From NCBI GenBank assembly GCA_024195265.1, contig JAJLRJ010000005.1:37782207-37846206 (forward strand): a stretch of 64,000 nucleotides of DNA, in the 5' to 3' direction. The notes under the pieces are model-generated. The model saw only the letters and a list, made by a program, of their open reading frames with translations. It was not told the origin of the DNA and ran no database searches. The position numbers were made by a program, and so were the translations under genes. Below, piece after piece: positions 34,601 to 46,534 of the stretch. The DNA comes from Dendrophyllia cribrosa. Lineage: Eukaryota > Cnidaria > Anthozoa > Scleractinia > Dendrophylliidae. Each line of letters starts with the position of its first letter. Positions within the stretch are counted from its first letter, which is position 1.

Positions 34601-35816
34601 TCGACCGCTCTTCGAAATCATTTACTGAAAAAAAAAAAAAATGGCCTTGGGTGGAATTTAAGTGTATAGTCAATACATTTTGGCCTTAGCTACAATGTTT
34701 ATTGATTCCCTTTATTTTCTAGAATAGGTCATTTAAGTTTTTTGACGTCGCATACAGTGTCAGCCAAACTTTCTGATCTTTTGTCTGACAAAAGGGAAGC
34801 CCGTGATTTATAAATGGTGGTCTTTTATCACAAAGTTCAATAAATTAATTAAGGTGAAATCACTAGAAAAGTTTGTTTTATTTCGCTTTTCTAAAAATAA
34901 AATAATACAAGTCTACTGGATTTTTTCGAAGTCAATAATCCAAGTAAGCTTATAGAAGAAAACTAACTACGCAAGAATTAAACCTAAAACACGCGGCCCA
35001 TCGAAAAAAGAAAATTCAATCACTTTTCCAGAAATTGTACTATGTCTTACACTTTGGCTCTAAATAACCTCTAACCTGTCAGTATAGAGTCAGTCTTGGT
35101 AGCTGACCTCAACAGAACTGATATCCATTTTCCATGAAAAGAAGTTGCACTTGACAAAGTCTTTCCAAACGTTTAATAACTTATAGAAAATAAATCCATG
35201 CAGCGAGCCGGTTTTAGCATTTCTAACTCCTTGCCGTGTTGAAATCCCTAAAAAGTGATTTTCCCAGAAGAGCATCCTTCTATCCTTCAGCTACCAAAAA
35301 CATAACAACTTTGAATTCTACAGTATGCAACTATTTCATGTCTAAAAAAGGTTGGATGGGCTGGCCATCGATCGAGCAAAGCGACTTCAAACTTTTAGAA
35401 ACGGCGCTTACAAGAGATTGGAGTGGATGGTTGATTGGCATCTGTCCGGTAAGTTGAATTGTCCAGCCCCCTTTTTACCGCTTATCAGTTGCAACAGTTT
35501 GTGTTTTTAAGACAGATGGAGATCTATGTATCCAGTCGCTGTGGTACTATATAACGTTCTTTGCTCAAACAGGACCATTTTACATTATTTTTCACATGCG
35601 AAATTACCACCGCGATGGTCGCCATTTTTTAATTTGTTGACTCCGCCTCGATTTGTCGCCCTGATTCAAGAAAGCAAGCCTTCCGGAAGTCACCAGCTCA
35701 CCGGAAAATGTTTCCGCATTGGTCCGCATTGTTACTAAAAATAACTTTTTTGCAATTAAGATATCCTAGCCAAGGCCCCTAGACTCCCTCTCTGTCCAAT
35801 TATAATCTCTTGATAT
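31604..35816. mobile_element. ~4.2-kb foldback element with ~1.5-kb inverted arms
   Basis: The left arm 31604-33165 and right arm 33590-35816 are inverted copies. Outer ends pair TAATTGGACAGAGAGGGAGT with its reverse near 35795. Inner pairings include CCTTGTTTGGAAGC (32854) with GCTTCCAAGCAAGG (34585) and AACGATGCC (33152) with GGCATCG (33596). The loop is about 425 bp. The right arm is interrupted by a separate TTAA element (33835-34560). Short ORFs such as MLFWENHFLGIS recur in both arms as mirror copies and look non-coding. No transposase is visible. Confidence 0.75.
33835..34560. mobile_element. TTAA-flanked element nested in the foldback arm
   Basis: TTAA at 33835-33838 and 34557-34560 with perfect 17-base inverted ends GGTTACAGTGTACCTTC / GAAGGTACACTGTAACC. 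The foldback arm resumes on each side, so this insertion is younger than the arm duplication. Confidence 0.75.
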
Positions 35817-35903
35817 CAGTTGTTCCGTCATCTTAATGTGGGTTCATTTGATTTGTTGAAAATACACAGGAAAAACAATTTTTATTGAAAATCTGGCCAG
35901 TTT

Positions 35904-35939
35904 TTAACCCTTTTTGCCTGGGCTGCCTGCTTGAGCCTA

Positions 35940-35970
<31 letters not shown>

Positions 35971-36317
35971 TTCCCCCTTAGTGACTTTAAGGGCATTAAG
36001 GCTATGACAATGGAACCTAGTGGGTGCATGATATGCCTCAAACTGTTTCCATCGGGGTGCGCACATTGAAACGATGACGTCATATGACGTGGGAATTGCA
36101 TAATTAGTTCTGCACAGCCGCCATTTCGGATCCGCCATCTTGGATTTCTGGACATTTTCTAAACCTCTTAAAAATCGTCCAAATTGACCCAAAATAATCG
36201 AAACCAATACAGAATGCTATAATGGCCAAAAATTTAAAGCCACGACGATATAGGTAGTTTTTTTTTATAAAAAGGTTAAAAAATGTAAATTTTGAAAAAC
36301 ATGGAAAACATAACTTT
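35904..36317 (-). mobile_element. Decayed family A element (5' part)
   Basis: Begins TTAACCCTTTTTGCCTGGG, has 27 C's (35944-35970) and a TGACGTCA motif, and follows family A in reverse orientation until the element at 36321 starts. More diverged than copies 1-3. Confidence 0.65.
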
Positions 36318-36320
36318 AGG

Positions 36321-36752
36321 ATCACAGTACAAAGCAAGGCTGATACTACGTAGAACATTTAACGCGACAACGACATGCTTATATATTTTTACATGGTATT
36401 GGCCATGTATTCGCTGAGGGATGGTTCTGTCTCGCCTCACTTTCTTTATGGCGACAACGACATGATATTTCAAATTCTTTGCCTATTACGCATGGTCACG
36501 TACCGCTGTGACGTGAGTCAATTGGCAAACGTTTGAATTTGAGCTCATCTGTAGTCATCACCACGTGCGATTTGGTAGAGAATTGGCGTTCGCGCTAGTT
36601 TTTCTATCTTTTTGCTGCTACACCGTGCTGACGAGACCCAACCAGGTCGAAACAGCTGTCCACGGTTGCATTTTGGCCTTTAGTTTGGGTTTTATCATGT
36701 CGTTGTCGCGTTAAATGTTCTACGTAGTATCAGCCTTGCTTTGTACTGTGAT
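36321..36752. mobile_element. 432-bp element with ~65-base inverted ends
   Basis: ATCACAGTACAAAGCAAGGC... is inverted as ...GCCTTGCTTTGTACTGTGAT, with arms including CGCGACAACGACATG. It borders decayed family A sequence on both sides. Confidence 0.7.
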
Positions 36753-36779
36753 TTTATGTCTTTTTTTGGCTGACTAGTT

Positions 36780-37330
36780 CTTCTCCAGATCCTACCTACA
36801 CCAGCAGCATTTTCGTTCGCGGTCGTTTGCTTTTTATTTACTTCTAACTTCAAGAGCGGTAAAGCCATGACTTTCTATGACACAACTTCAAGAGCATTAC
36901 AGCTATGGCAATGAAACCTTGAAGGTACATAGAACATTCAAAATTGTTTCCTCTGCGGTCCACAAAATGGGACGAGGACGTAATTACATAATTAGATCTA
37001 GACAGTCGCCATCTTGGATCCGCCATCTTGGATTTCTCCAAAATGTCATAAAACCGTCCAAATGTACTCAAAATTAATCAAACTCAATAAAAAAAACTCT
37101 AAATGGCACAGAAAAAGTAAAAATTATAACGATAAACGTGTTTTTTTTAAATGCAAATTAAACGAAAAAAATGGCTGCCAAGATCTTGTTGCTACGTTAA
37201 CATCAAGTCTTGGATCATTAAAATTTCATACCAAATTGTTGCCAGATGAATTTTAGGAAATGTCACGAAGTTTGAATGCGTTTGATTTCAACTTCAAATA
37301 GTTATGAATGTTTGAAAGTTTCTGCGGTGA
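36780..37330 (-). mobile_element. Second decayed family A copy
   Basis: Follows family A in reverse from near CTTCAAGAGCATTA to GTTATGAATGTTTGAAAGTT with many substitutions. It keeps ATCTTGGATCCGCCATCTTG. Terminal TTAA repeats are lost. Confidence 0.5.
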
Positions 37331-37394
37331 GGAAACGATTTCTCATTAAACATTAAAGGTTATTTTATCCGCCTGTCTGCTATCAGGTTAGATA

Positions 37395-37560
37395 TTAAAA
37401 GGGATAGTGTCCCGCCAAAATATTGCATTTTTTGAATAAATAAACACCATCTCTCTTTCCTAATTTTCATGTTTTATTGCCAAAAGCCACCAAATATACA
37501 ACTAAATTGGATAAAAAAATTCTACAGAGTAAAACAGTTATAGCAATCTTTCGGTTTAGG
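37395..37560 (-). mobile_element. Partial family B element
   Basis: Starts TTAAAAGGGATAGTGT and matches, in reverse, the right half of 11277-11664 (GCCACCAAATATACAAC and AGAGTAAAACAG). The other end is not recognisable; a short interrupted GGTTTA repeat follows at 37553-37590. Confidence 0.5.
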
Positions 37561-37599
37561 TTTAGATTTAGGTTTAGATTTAGGTCTATAGGCGATTCT

Positions 37600-38170
37600 G
37601 TCTGTTTGTCAGTTGTTCGTTAAGATAAAGAATCGACGTATAAGTGAATCCAAGGACATTTTGTTAGTTTTGTTTACCCAAAGTGTTTTCGGGTTTTAAA
37701 AGTTTCAACAATTGACCAAAAAAAAGTTAAAAGGTAATTATTTTCTACAATGTGTATGCTAAGCAGGTTTATACAGCTTTATGCAGCACAAGAGACCCGA
37801 CAATATTCGGAGGTGTCATGACACTTAAAACGTTGGGCTTATTATAACTTGTTTATCCAGCATTAAAAAAGAGATCTTTCAAATTTCTCTGGAGAAATAA
37901 AAAGATCTGGCCTGTATCAAGATCTAGATCTAGAAGATAGTGGACTATATGCACGACTGATATCAACCTAATGTTCAAAGATAAAATGTCTTTGAACATT
38001 ATTTGCATTTTGTCTACTAAATATGAGTTTTGAGTAAGGGTTTTTACATTGAAAGAAATCCTAATTTTTATTACGAAATAAGACCATTCTTAAAACGTCT
38101 AAAAAAAATATCTCAGTGAAACTATAACGTCAATTTCCAGTTAGATTTTGAGAAGAACTTCTCAATGAAA
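37600..38170. other. Intergenic, no feature recognised
   Basis: AT-rich sequence with no supported gene, terminal repeat or tandem array. Confidence 0.4.
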
Positions 38171-39260
38171 ATTAAAGGCCCCTATTTTGTTTGTTCACCA
38201 ATTTTTGCCTATAGATTTTGTTCTGTTTTTAGCTAAATCTCGTCTCAAACCACTTCTTTTGTTTGTCATTTTTTTCAGTTTTCTTTTTTAAACTTGATTC
38301 TGGCTGTGGGTGTTTTCAGTAAGGTGCTTAGGGCAACGAATCGATTGATTTTTGGAAGTTATAGCTCATTTCAGTAGTGTCGTTTCGTTTCGTTTCGTTT
38401 CGTTTTGTTTCTTATTGTCAACTTTCAACATTTTATCAATCAGGCTTATAGCTTTTAATTATTGCTAAAATAAATTGTTCCATCTTTCCGTGTCCCCTTC
38501 CATTAAAAAGTGGAAGAAAGGAGGGGAAAGTGGTGGGAACTTAAACCACGAACTGTTGCTAAAACTGTTATCGTTTTAAAGCAATTTTGTACAGGAAAAC
38601 GTATTTTTCTAGGTAATTGCTTCCACGTTTGTTCCACGTTTGTTCCACGTTTGTTCCAATTGTTTTAATTGTTTTTACTTTGATTTTGCCCATTTAATTT
38701 AGCAAGGGGTTAAGTTAAGGCTACCAATCGATTGATTATTGGAAATTGTATATATGTAGTTCATATTGATTTTTTCTTTGTTATTGTAAACTTTCAACAA
38801 GAATTTTAATGAATTCGTATAGTTAAAATAAATGACGATAACAAATAATGATAACAATCTTGATAACTATTATGATCCAGTTATCAATAATTAAGGCTAT
38901 TCTTTTATGTTCGGGCGTTTTCAATAAGCAATTTATCGGTGTAAATGTTCCGTTCCGTTCATATTATATTTTTGTCTGTCTTAAAGAGATTTTGCTTGTC
39001 AGTCTGCAGTGTAAAATATGAAATTAGCACTTCCTCTGTTTTCTTTATACTTTGATTCTGCCTGTTAAATTGTCAAGCTTTCTGTAAGATGTTTTTAGGC
39101 TACAAATAGATTTCGTATTGAAGATAATAGTTTATTTCGTCAGTTTCTCAACAAGGATTTGGAATTAATTCGTAGTGAAAATCAATGAGAATAATCGTAT
39201 TGAACTGTGAGCATTTTGTTTTTTTTCCTTTCTGTTATCAACAGGCGAATCTTTGTTTAC
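38170..39260. repeat. Degenerate ~380-bp tandem array
   Basis: About three diverged units repeat in the same order: a TTGATTCTG/TTGATTTTGCC block, a TTAGGxxAC block with ATCGATTGAT, then TTATTGTxAACTTTCAAC. Unit starts fall near 38290, 38670 and 39050. Within it are TTTCG microsatellite (38380-38405) and CACGTTTGTTC triplication (38622-38655). Confidence 0.5.
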
Positions 39261-40440
39261 AATTATTGCCTTATTAATATGTGTCCTTCATTCTCTAATC
39301 AAGCTACCGAAAAATCAACTCTGAATATTGAAAGGGCACAGCACAATAAGCTTTCTAGGAAAATAAAGGTCCGATATACTAGAGATAGTCTTCGTGCAAT
39401 ACTGTTTTAAGAACTCAAAAGTTCACAGAATGTATAGCTCATTATAGTGTTTGTGCCACCTGATATTGCGACCTTAAACATTGCATAGATTGCTAACCTA
39501 AGTTTAACAAGCTCTTGAGTTCAACGTTTGAAATCAATTGGTATTTAGCACGGTGCCTTCTCTGCATAGATTCGTATGCTTATGAAACAAAATGTAAACA
39601 ATGACGTCAGCAAAGTTTCAAGTACAAGCCTGAATATTGCTTAATTGCACCGAGTATAATCAATTTCACTCATAAGTTTAAAGGTTGCGAACTGCATGGC
39701 TCTCAATTTTGTTTCGAGTTTTAACTTTCCGTAAACATTTGTGTAGATTTATTTATTTATTATACAGGGCTGAATAGGCTACCCTGTTTTTAAATAAAGT
39801 TTGATTGATTGATTAATTTAACTAGATTTGTCAGTGTAAATACTAGGCCGTTATTGAGGTTTGCAGATAAGGATTGTCAAAGAATATGCTGCCAGGGTCG
39901 TATCTTTTGTCTCATGTTTGACGATTTATCAGATTTCACTTGTACTTGTTATCTACGATCAGCAATAGTTTTCATCGACTTTGTCTGCAGATGAAACGTT
40001 CTACATTTTGCGTTCAAGCACATTTGTTATATCTGTGTTGCACTGTCTCAGTACTTAAAGGCAATTTCCACGGTACAAGTTTGCTGACAACAGACTTGAT
40101 ATGATTCTTTTATAAATCAAAGAGCCAAAATCCTAGGTATTTCTGATCGATTTACGATTGTTTAAAATCAATGTTTCTAAATCCACGAAAAACTCTAATG
40201 TTGTTTGTAGCAGTTCAAAGCAAGTTGTGCCGTGGACAGGGTTTTTAAGAACAGAACAAATACTAAATTTATACCTCAAAAAACAACTAGACCTTTTTGC
40301 TTTTGAAAAAAAAAATCTGTAACTATTCAGTGCAATTCTTTCAGCGATTTCTGAAAAACTGATATTTTAATTGTCAATTGCTTATTAAAAAGCTTTACAC
40401 TGAACTTGTTCAAATCTTTTTTGCATATACAATGTTGATG
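39260..40440. other. Intergenic with a LINE-tail-like fragment
   Basis: Near 39725-39805 a stretch with ACCCTGTTTTTAAATAAAG followed by TTGATTGATTGA resembles the 3' tail of a LINE. Nothing else is recognised. Confidence 0.35.
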
Positions 40441-40444
40441 ACGT

Positions 40445-40905
40445 GGTAAACGCTGTTCAAATTTCTACAATTTTCCCGCCAAAAGACTTAGAAAAATACG
40501 GGGCGCTCAAAATACGCATGCGCCATTTTTTTAAAAAAATTATTCCTTGGTAACATCTGTTTAAAAATCTACATTTTTCCCGCCAAAAGACTTAGGAAAA
40601 AAAAATACCGGGCGCCCAAAATACGCATGCGCCGGTTTTTTTTAATACTTTTTCAAAGCTACTTCTTAATATTCAATAATGTTGTATTTAATAACTACAA
40701 GTCAACAATAAAAGCTTCAAACAGTTATTTCAGTTTTATTGAATTCTTTATTCTCTTATTTATATTTTGCAATGCTTTTTCAATATCTTAATTAGATAAG
40801 TAAAAATCATTTAACTAATTAAAGGTGTGACAAAATTTTTCTTTAAAAATATACTAAGTCTTTTGGCGGGAAAATTTATGAAAATTTGCACAGCGTTTCC
40901 CCTGA
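40445..40905. mobile_element. Foldback element with internal duplication
   Basis: The ends AACGCTGTTCAAATTT...TTTTCCCGCCAAAAGAC (40450-40490) are inverted at 40857-40905. Inside, a ~110-bp block ending CGCATGCGCC is duplicated in tandem (about 40465-40530 and 40572-40635). Confidence 0.6.
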
Positions 40906-40959
40906 CAACAATTTAAACCAAAAATAATTAAGGGGCACTCTTTGAAAATTTTTAAATAA

Positions 40960-41295
40960 AAAAGTATGCAATATCTCGTGCAAAAAGCCTCAAATTTAAC
41001 GCTGGTTTTCACAAACAACAGAAGTATAAGCACAAATATAAGAAAAACGAACATACTCTTTCTTCTTATATCATCCTCGATACGAATTAATGCGACATAA
41101 ACATAATCACAAGAAAAATGACCAAGTTTTTTCCTTGTGCCTATGCTTATACCGTGTCAATTCTTTCGAAGACAAAATAAGAACAACTAGTATGTTCATT
41201 CTTCATATGTTTGTACTAATATTTCTGTCGCCAGTGAAAACCAGCCTTAAATCTTCAAAATTCGTGCATGAAACACTGTATACATGGAGCCGATA
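40960..41295. repeat. Inverted repeat, ~90-base arms
   Basis: The segment at 40975-41060 (GGTTTTCACAAACAACAGAAG, then GAACATACTC) is imperfectly inverted at 41188-41275 (AGTATGTTCAT, then GTGAAAACCAGCCTTAAAT). Confidence 0.5.
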
Positions 41296-41396
41296 TTACA
41301 AGAAACATGGCAAGCTCGTGAAAATTAAAGCTTAAGTTCTCTCATAGTAAAATGCGTTCTCTGGTAAACAAATTATTGGAAATTATGAGTCTTCGA

Positions 41397-41766
41397 CGTA
41401 AAAAATGTTTTGAATATAGTGGGTAATTCGCATGTAAAAAGAATGTTCGGAAGAGTACTAAGAAGTGCTAAAAAGAAGGTTATACTTTCTCGGATGCGGG
41501 CATGAGTTGTTGTCAGCCTCGACAGTTTTGGCCATGTGCCATGATTCCAGTGTCTTTTTGGTACGATTGTTTCCTTTGTCAATGATCTGACATTTCTAAA
41601 GAAAATAATCGTACCAGAAAGACATTGGAATCATGGCACACGGCCAAAACTGTTGAGGCTGACAACAACTCATGCCCGGTCCCGAGACAATATAACATTA
41701 ATTTTAGCTCTTCCGAACATTCTTATTCATGCGAATTACCCACTATATTGAAAAAAAAAATTTACA
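41397..41766. mobile_element. 370-bp palindromic element
   Basis: Arms of about 170 bases. ATAGTGGGTAATTCGCATG pairs with CATGCGAATTACCCACTAT, and the inner arms share GGCATGAGTTGTTGTC-type and AATCGTACC sequences. Non-coding despite a 69-codon ORF in one arm. Confidence 0.65.
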
Positions 41767-41959
41767 TCTCATTTCATCACACATTTTTAACTGTCGAAAG
41801 CTCGTAGTTTATCTAATAAGTAATGTTTGCTTCTGATTTCATTCGATACTAGACATTTTGAGATGTTTCATAGCTTGCCATGTTGCTTTGAATAACAAGA
41901 CCTTTTAACTGTTGGCTCAGTTTTCTTTGTAGCACAAAAACAATTAACTGAAATTACCT

Positions 41960-42400
41960 AGACTAAACAGCAAAATTATCTTTTGCTAAGACTAGAGCAA
42001 GTAAAATAATTTAGAACATTCAACAAACAATTGCTTGGCTCCATTTTCTTTTCTAGAAATCGAATATTGCATGAGCTCAGTTTATCAAAAAGAATAACGT
42101 TTGCTAAGTTCAGTTCGGAGCAATTGAAATAATTTAGAACATTTAACAGACAATTGTTTGGCTCCATATGCTTTGTAGAAATCAGGGAGCTGAGTTGGCG
42201 CCCAATTTTTTAATATAAAAGAATTAAAGTTTGCTAAACTTAGAGCAAGTGAAATTGTTTGGCTCCATTGTCTTTGTAGAAATCAGTGAGCTGTGTTGGC
42301 GCCCAATTTTTTTCAAAGAATGAACGTTTGCTAATATTGGAGCAAGTGAAATAATTTGGCACATTCAACAGACAATTGCTTGGCTCCATTTTCTTTCAAG
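41960..42400. repeat. Repeats with GACAATTGCTTGGCTCCAT
   Basis: Four diverged units of roughly 90-130 bases share (AGAGCAAGTGAAATAATTT)-type and ACAATTG(C/T)TTGGCTCCAT sequences. Single related copies flank the element at 44372-45714 (about 44225-44310 and 45790-45880). Confidence 0.6.
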
Positions 42401-43190
42401 AGATCTTGTTGTACACTAGACCAATTTATCAAAACCAAACTAAAATGTATTTTATCCTGTGCTACATCGAATGCCAACAGAAAAAGGTATTTTCCTCCAC
42501 TTACTACTTACTTACTCACTTACCCAACTTAATAAATATAATAGAGCCCATTTATAATACCCAATGTCTGGTTTTAAGCATTACCCTAAAAATATTTCTT
42601 TTTGTCAGTTGAATTTTTTTACAAAAAAAAATCATAAATGGCCTAAATCGAATCAAGGTTATACAGACCATAATAATAATAAAAGGAACCAAAGTTGCTT
42701 TTTCATCTCCTAAGTTAACGCCACATTATTCTTTGTAAAAAAAACTGTGCGACTGAATGAATTATATTTTGTTTAGTGTGCAACTTGTTCAAACAAACAA
42801 TAAAGCGTGAGTTGACGTTTTTACCGAATGTTTTACAATCACGAGAAAAACAAAGGAAACCAATATGCCTGTAGTATGAGAGTTTTCAATTTATTTTCTC
42901 CGGTTTTATAGATCCAAAACATCATTGCAAAAGCACCTCTCTTAAAGAGGATGGTAACCCTGTGGCAATGGTTGTTGATTTTTTAGATTCCTGTTATAAT
43001 GGTTTAAGAATTTAAATCGAGCAACCATGAAAAAAAACTTTGGTGAAAAAAGGTTAACTAAACTGTAAATGATTTGTTTGAAGAGTTCATGCAGTTGACT
43101 TCGAAACATTATCTGTTGTTCTTCCTCAAAGGACACAGCTTTTGTTTTTGTTTTTTCCTTTGGTCTGTATAACAGGTCTATTTTGCAGTA

Positions 43191-43714
43191 CAGGTTAGTG
43201 TAGTTCTAAAAATAACTGCTGTTGTTGACAATGACTGACGCTTCGACAACCCGAGCAGAAGTCATCTTCAGCGCCATGTGAATTGAAACTGTCGATCAGT
43301 TGATGGTATATCATAACGTCTGGCTGTCGAGACTCAAGTCAGTGATTGGTGCGTTTCGATCCGCGTAATTTTGGTCGGTGTTTCTGTTGGCATCGGTTGG
43401 TTTGTTCTAGAGTGAGTCGTTTGTACAGTCCGTACTGTAGGTAACGCATTCAGCAGAGTCTTACTGTAAATTCTGTGATTGTTGACATCATCATTTTTCG
43501 TCGCTCGTTTGTGTTCAGTCAGTCGTATGTTCAAATTCCTTGCAGTCGCAGCGTGTGACCTTGTATACTGCTCCTTATCTGTCTCTTGGTTTGTCTGCGT
43601 AAAGTGGTACTTTACACGACTCTGAAGATGTCTTCCGCTCAAGTTGTAAAAATTTCAGTCATTATCAACAACAACAACAACTGTTGTTATTTTTTCAGAA
43701 CTACACTAACCCGG
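43191..43714 (-). pseudogene. Penelope-like element fragment with inverted terminal segments
   Basis: Minus strand 43334-43642 encodes ARNLNIRLTEHKRATKN, the C-terminal half of the GIY-YIG endonuclease of Penelope-like elements; upstream GIY and YIG residues are not visible. It is bounded by two inverted copies of a ~90-base segment (43191-43275 and 43620-43714), with GAAGATGACTTCTGCTC / GAAGATGTCTTCCGCTC-type and AACTACACTAACC. Such inverted bounding segments recall the partial terminal repeats of Penelope elements. Confidence 0.55.
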
Positions 43715-43799
43715 ACGATTACACTCGACAGACTATTCACAATCGAAAATACCGGCTTTCCTCAAAACCAGACATCAGGGCTTTATAAACTAAGCTCCT

Positions 43800-44371
43800 A
43801 AATATACGTACGATCGACAAGAGAACACAGGCACTTAATCGCAGGAAAAAGCTTGCCATTTAAAACCTAATATTCTTTTAGCATTTGCGATTAAGCATGA
43901 ATAATTTTCCGTGGATTAAAGAAAAAAAAGTGAAAAAGAGAACGCGCAACATGTAAAAGCCTTTGTTCCCTTGTCAATCAGTCGATGTAGAGAACTTGTG
44001 AATAATTGTAACTAGGAGGCACTGATAGGCTACAAGTGTCTTTAAATACATATTGTACTCCCAATTGATTCCATGTTTAACCGATTCCAAGCTTTAATAA
44101 TTAAATTAAAAAATTATTCAAGAAAATTTGCCTTCTAAATTAACTGAAATAAAATGGAATTTATTTTTAACAGCCAATTTCACCATTCAAAAAAAAGTCA
44201 ATTTGACGTGTCCATTTTCTTTTTAGCGAAAGATCGAATTGTGCACGAGTCTAATTTTGGAGCAACTAAAATAATTTAGAGTTTTCAACATACAATTGCT
44301 TGGCTCCATTTTTAACAACACCAAACTTTGGTTAAATTGAAAAATAATTCAATTAAAAGTCGCCTTCTCAT
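43800..44371. other. Intergenic, no gene recognised
   Basis: Contains one copy of the TTGCTTGGCTCCAT repeat (44225-44310) and otherwise AT-rich sequence with no supported gene. Confidence 0.4.
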
Positions 44372-45714
44372 TTAAGGTGGCGATACCCCTCAAGTTTGAG
44401 CATCAACTACGACGCCATTAACAATGCTATGGAAAAACGGTCACCACAGCTGTATTAGATAAAGATGAAAATTTGTTAAGACACGCGTTGCATTAACATC
44501 GGAGTTGCCATAGCAACGTAATGACGCCATGACGTTTTTTACTTGCCGTCCTATTTCTCGGCACCAGGAGGTTTTTTCGGTAATCGCTTAAGGGAGCTTT
44601 TACCATCAAGTTTCATATACACGTGCACAACTTTAGCAAAAAAAAAACTCATTTGCATCGAACAGAACGCTCGGTTGCTTTCCGAAGAATTTTCCGAAAC
44701 ATGCTAATAACTGTCGTGAGAATTGCAATAACATTACGCACTCGATGTCACGCTATTACGTGGGTCTAGACTTTTATCCTGCTCTGTTGTTCTGTTGGAA
44801 TAATACCTTTTTGTTTTCTGGACAGTATAGAGACCCTAGGCATGGCTGCATTACAGCTTAAAAGCGTGACATCGAGTGCGTAATGTTGTTACAATTCTCA
44901 AGCCAGTTATTAGCATATTTCGGAAAATTCTTCGGAAAGCAATCGAGCGTTGTGCACGTGCATATGGAACTTGAAAACAATACCCGTGAATAATGAGGAC
45001 GTTCACTTGTAAACACAAAATCTGCGGGAAAAAATTGGTACATTGGAGGCCCTATTTTATTCCGCCCTTACATAATTTCAATGTCCTTGAAACTTGCAGA
45101 CCATATAAATTGATGATTAATCTCCAGATTATCAAATTTTAATAACAATTTAACAAGCGGCCGGTTTCCAAATTATCATCACATTTGTAGGCGTAGACCA
45201 AATTACATACCAAAATGTCAACAAGAGCATCTGAACGCACACCAATCAAATCCTTTTTTCTTGCAATCGGCCAAAGCAACCCCCCTCATTTTTTAACACA
45301 CGATCTCAGATGGAATCAAACTACTATGAGATGAAACTGCATTTCCAAAGCGTATCGTTTTCTTTAGATATTAGCCAATTATGTCGATAGTATGTTTTTC
45401 ACTGTATTTATAATCCCCAAAACTTTATCTCAAAAAATTTCTAAAACGCTCTTTTAGAATTTGTTCAATCTTTGCCATAATCGAAGCGACCGAAAACACC
45501 TCCTGTTGACAGGACGGCAAGTAAAAGACGTTATGGCATCATTGCGTTGCTATGGCAACTCCGATGTTAATATAACACTGGTCTTAACAAATTTTCATCT
45601 TTATCTAATACAGCTGTGGTGACCGTTTTTCCGTAGCATTGTTAATGGTGTCGTAGTCAATGCTCAAACTTGGGGAGTATCGCCCTCAAAAAAAATCCAG
45701 TCGAGCCACCTTAA
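44372..45714. mobile_element. TTAA-flanked foldback element, family D
   Basis: TTAAGGTGGC at the left and GCCACCTTAA at the right. Arms pair over about 190 bases (GTTGCCATAGCAACG / CGTTGCTATGGCAAC, GGTCACCACAGCTGTATTAG and its reverse). Inside, 44645-44755 is inverted at 44865-44960. The outer right arm has an extra ~20 bases with CAGTCGAG. A truncated relative starts at 21633. Confidence 0.65.
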
Positions 45715-46534
45715 CTGAAACAATTTTGAAATAAAAGCTATTTTATAACAGCCAATTTCACCAAAGAAAAAAAAAAATTTGACGTGTCTATTTTCATTCT
45801 AGCGATAGATCGAATTGTGCACGAGCCCAATTTTGGAGCAAAAGAAACAATTTAGAGTTTAACATACAACTGCTTGGCTAAATCTTTAACACAATACCAG
45901 ACTTTTGTTAGCTTGAAAAATGATTGAATAAAAATTTGCCCTTCTAAATTGACTGAAATGTTTTTCATCTTGTTTTTGCAAACTCACGAATTTGTGGTCA
46001 AAATGCAAACTTTCAAATATGAAGATAATAGAAAATATTTCATTTTGAGCATCTAGTTTATACCAAATCGTACAATTTCAAAGTATAAAATTATCAAGGA
46101 AAAACTATGAAACAATATTTGGAACAGCCAATATGACCATGGAAACAAATAATTTGATGTTGATACCTGTCAGTGCCACCTTAAAATTACAAAAACCCAC
46201 TTTATCAACTTAAAACGTTATAGCTACACGCTGAGCGATCGACCAACCAAAATCCTATTTTCTTTGTTAGTGAAGTTTCGTAAGCAATAATATTACATTT
46301 TGACATTTGTTTTGCATAAAGATATGTTCACCGAAACAAAATAAAAACAAGCTGTAAACTGAATCGTCAAATTAATTAACTGTATAAATCAAACGATCGC
46401 TCAACGCCCAAATGGTGGCTGCGATTAAACGTCTCAGAAGTTATTTTACCTACGACCTTCCTATGCTGATTTGCCGGTTTGTTCAGACAATAAGCAGCCA
46501 GTACGCGATCCAGCAAAATGAATTAATTTCAATA

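Noticed and set aside
32150..35275. ORFs beginning MLFWENHFLGIS at 32150 (+) and 35275 (-) as paralogous genes
   Set aside because: They are mirror copies within the foldback arms, short and diverging in frame.
37553..37590. Telomere-like GGTTTA repeat
   Set aside because: Five interrupted units only; too short and of the wrong sequence for an animal telomere.
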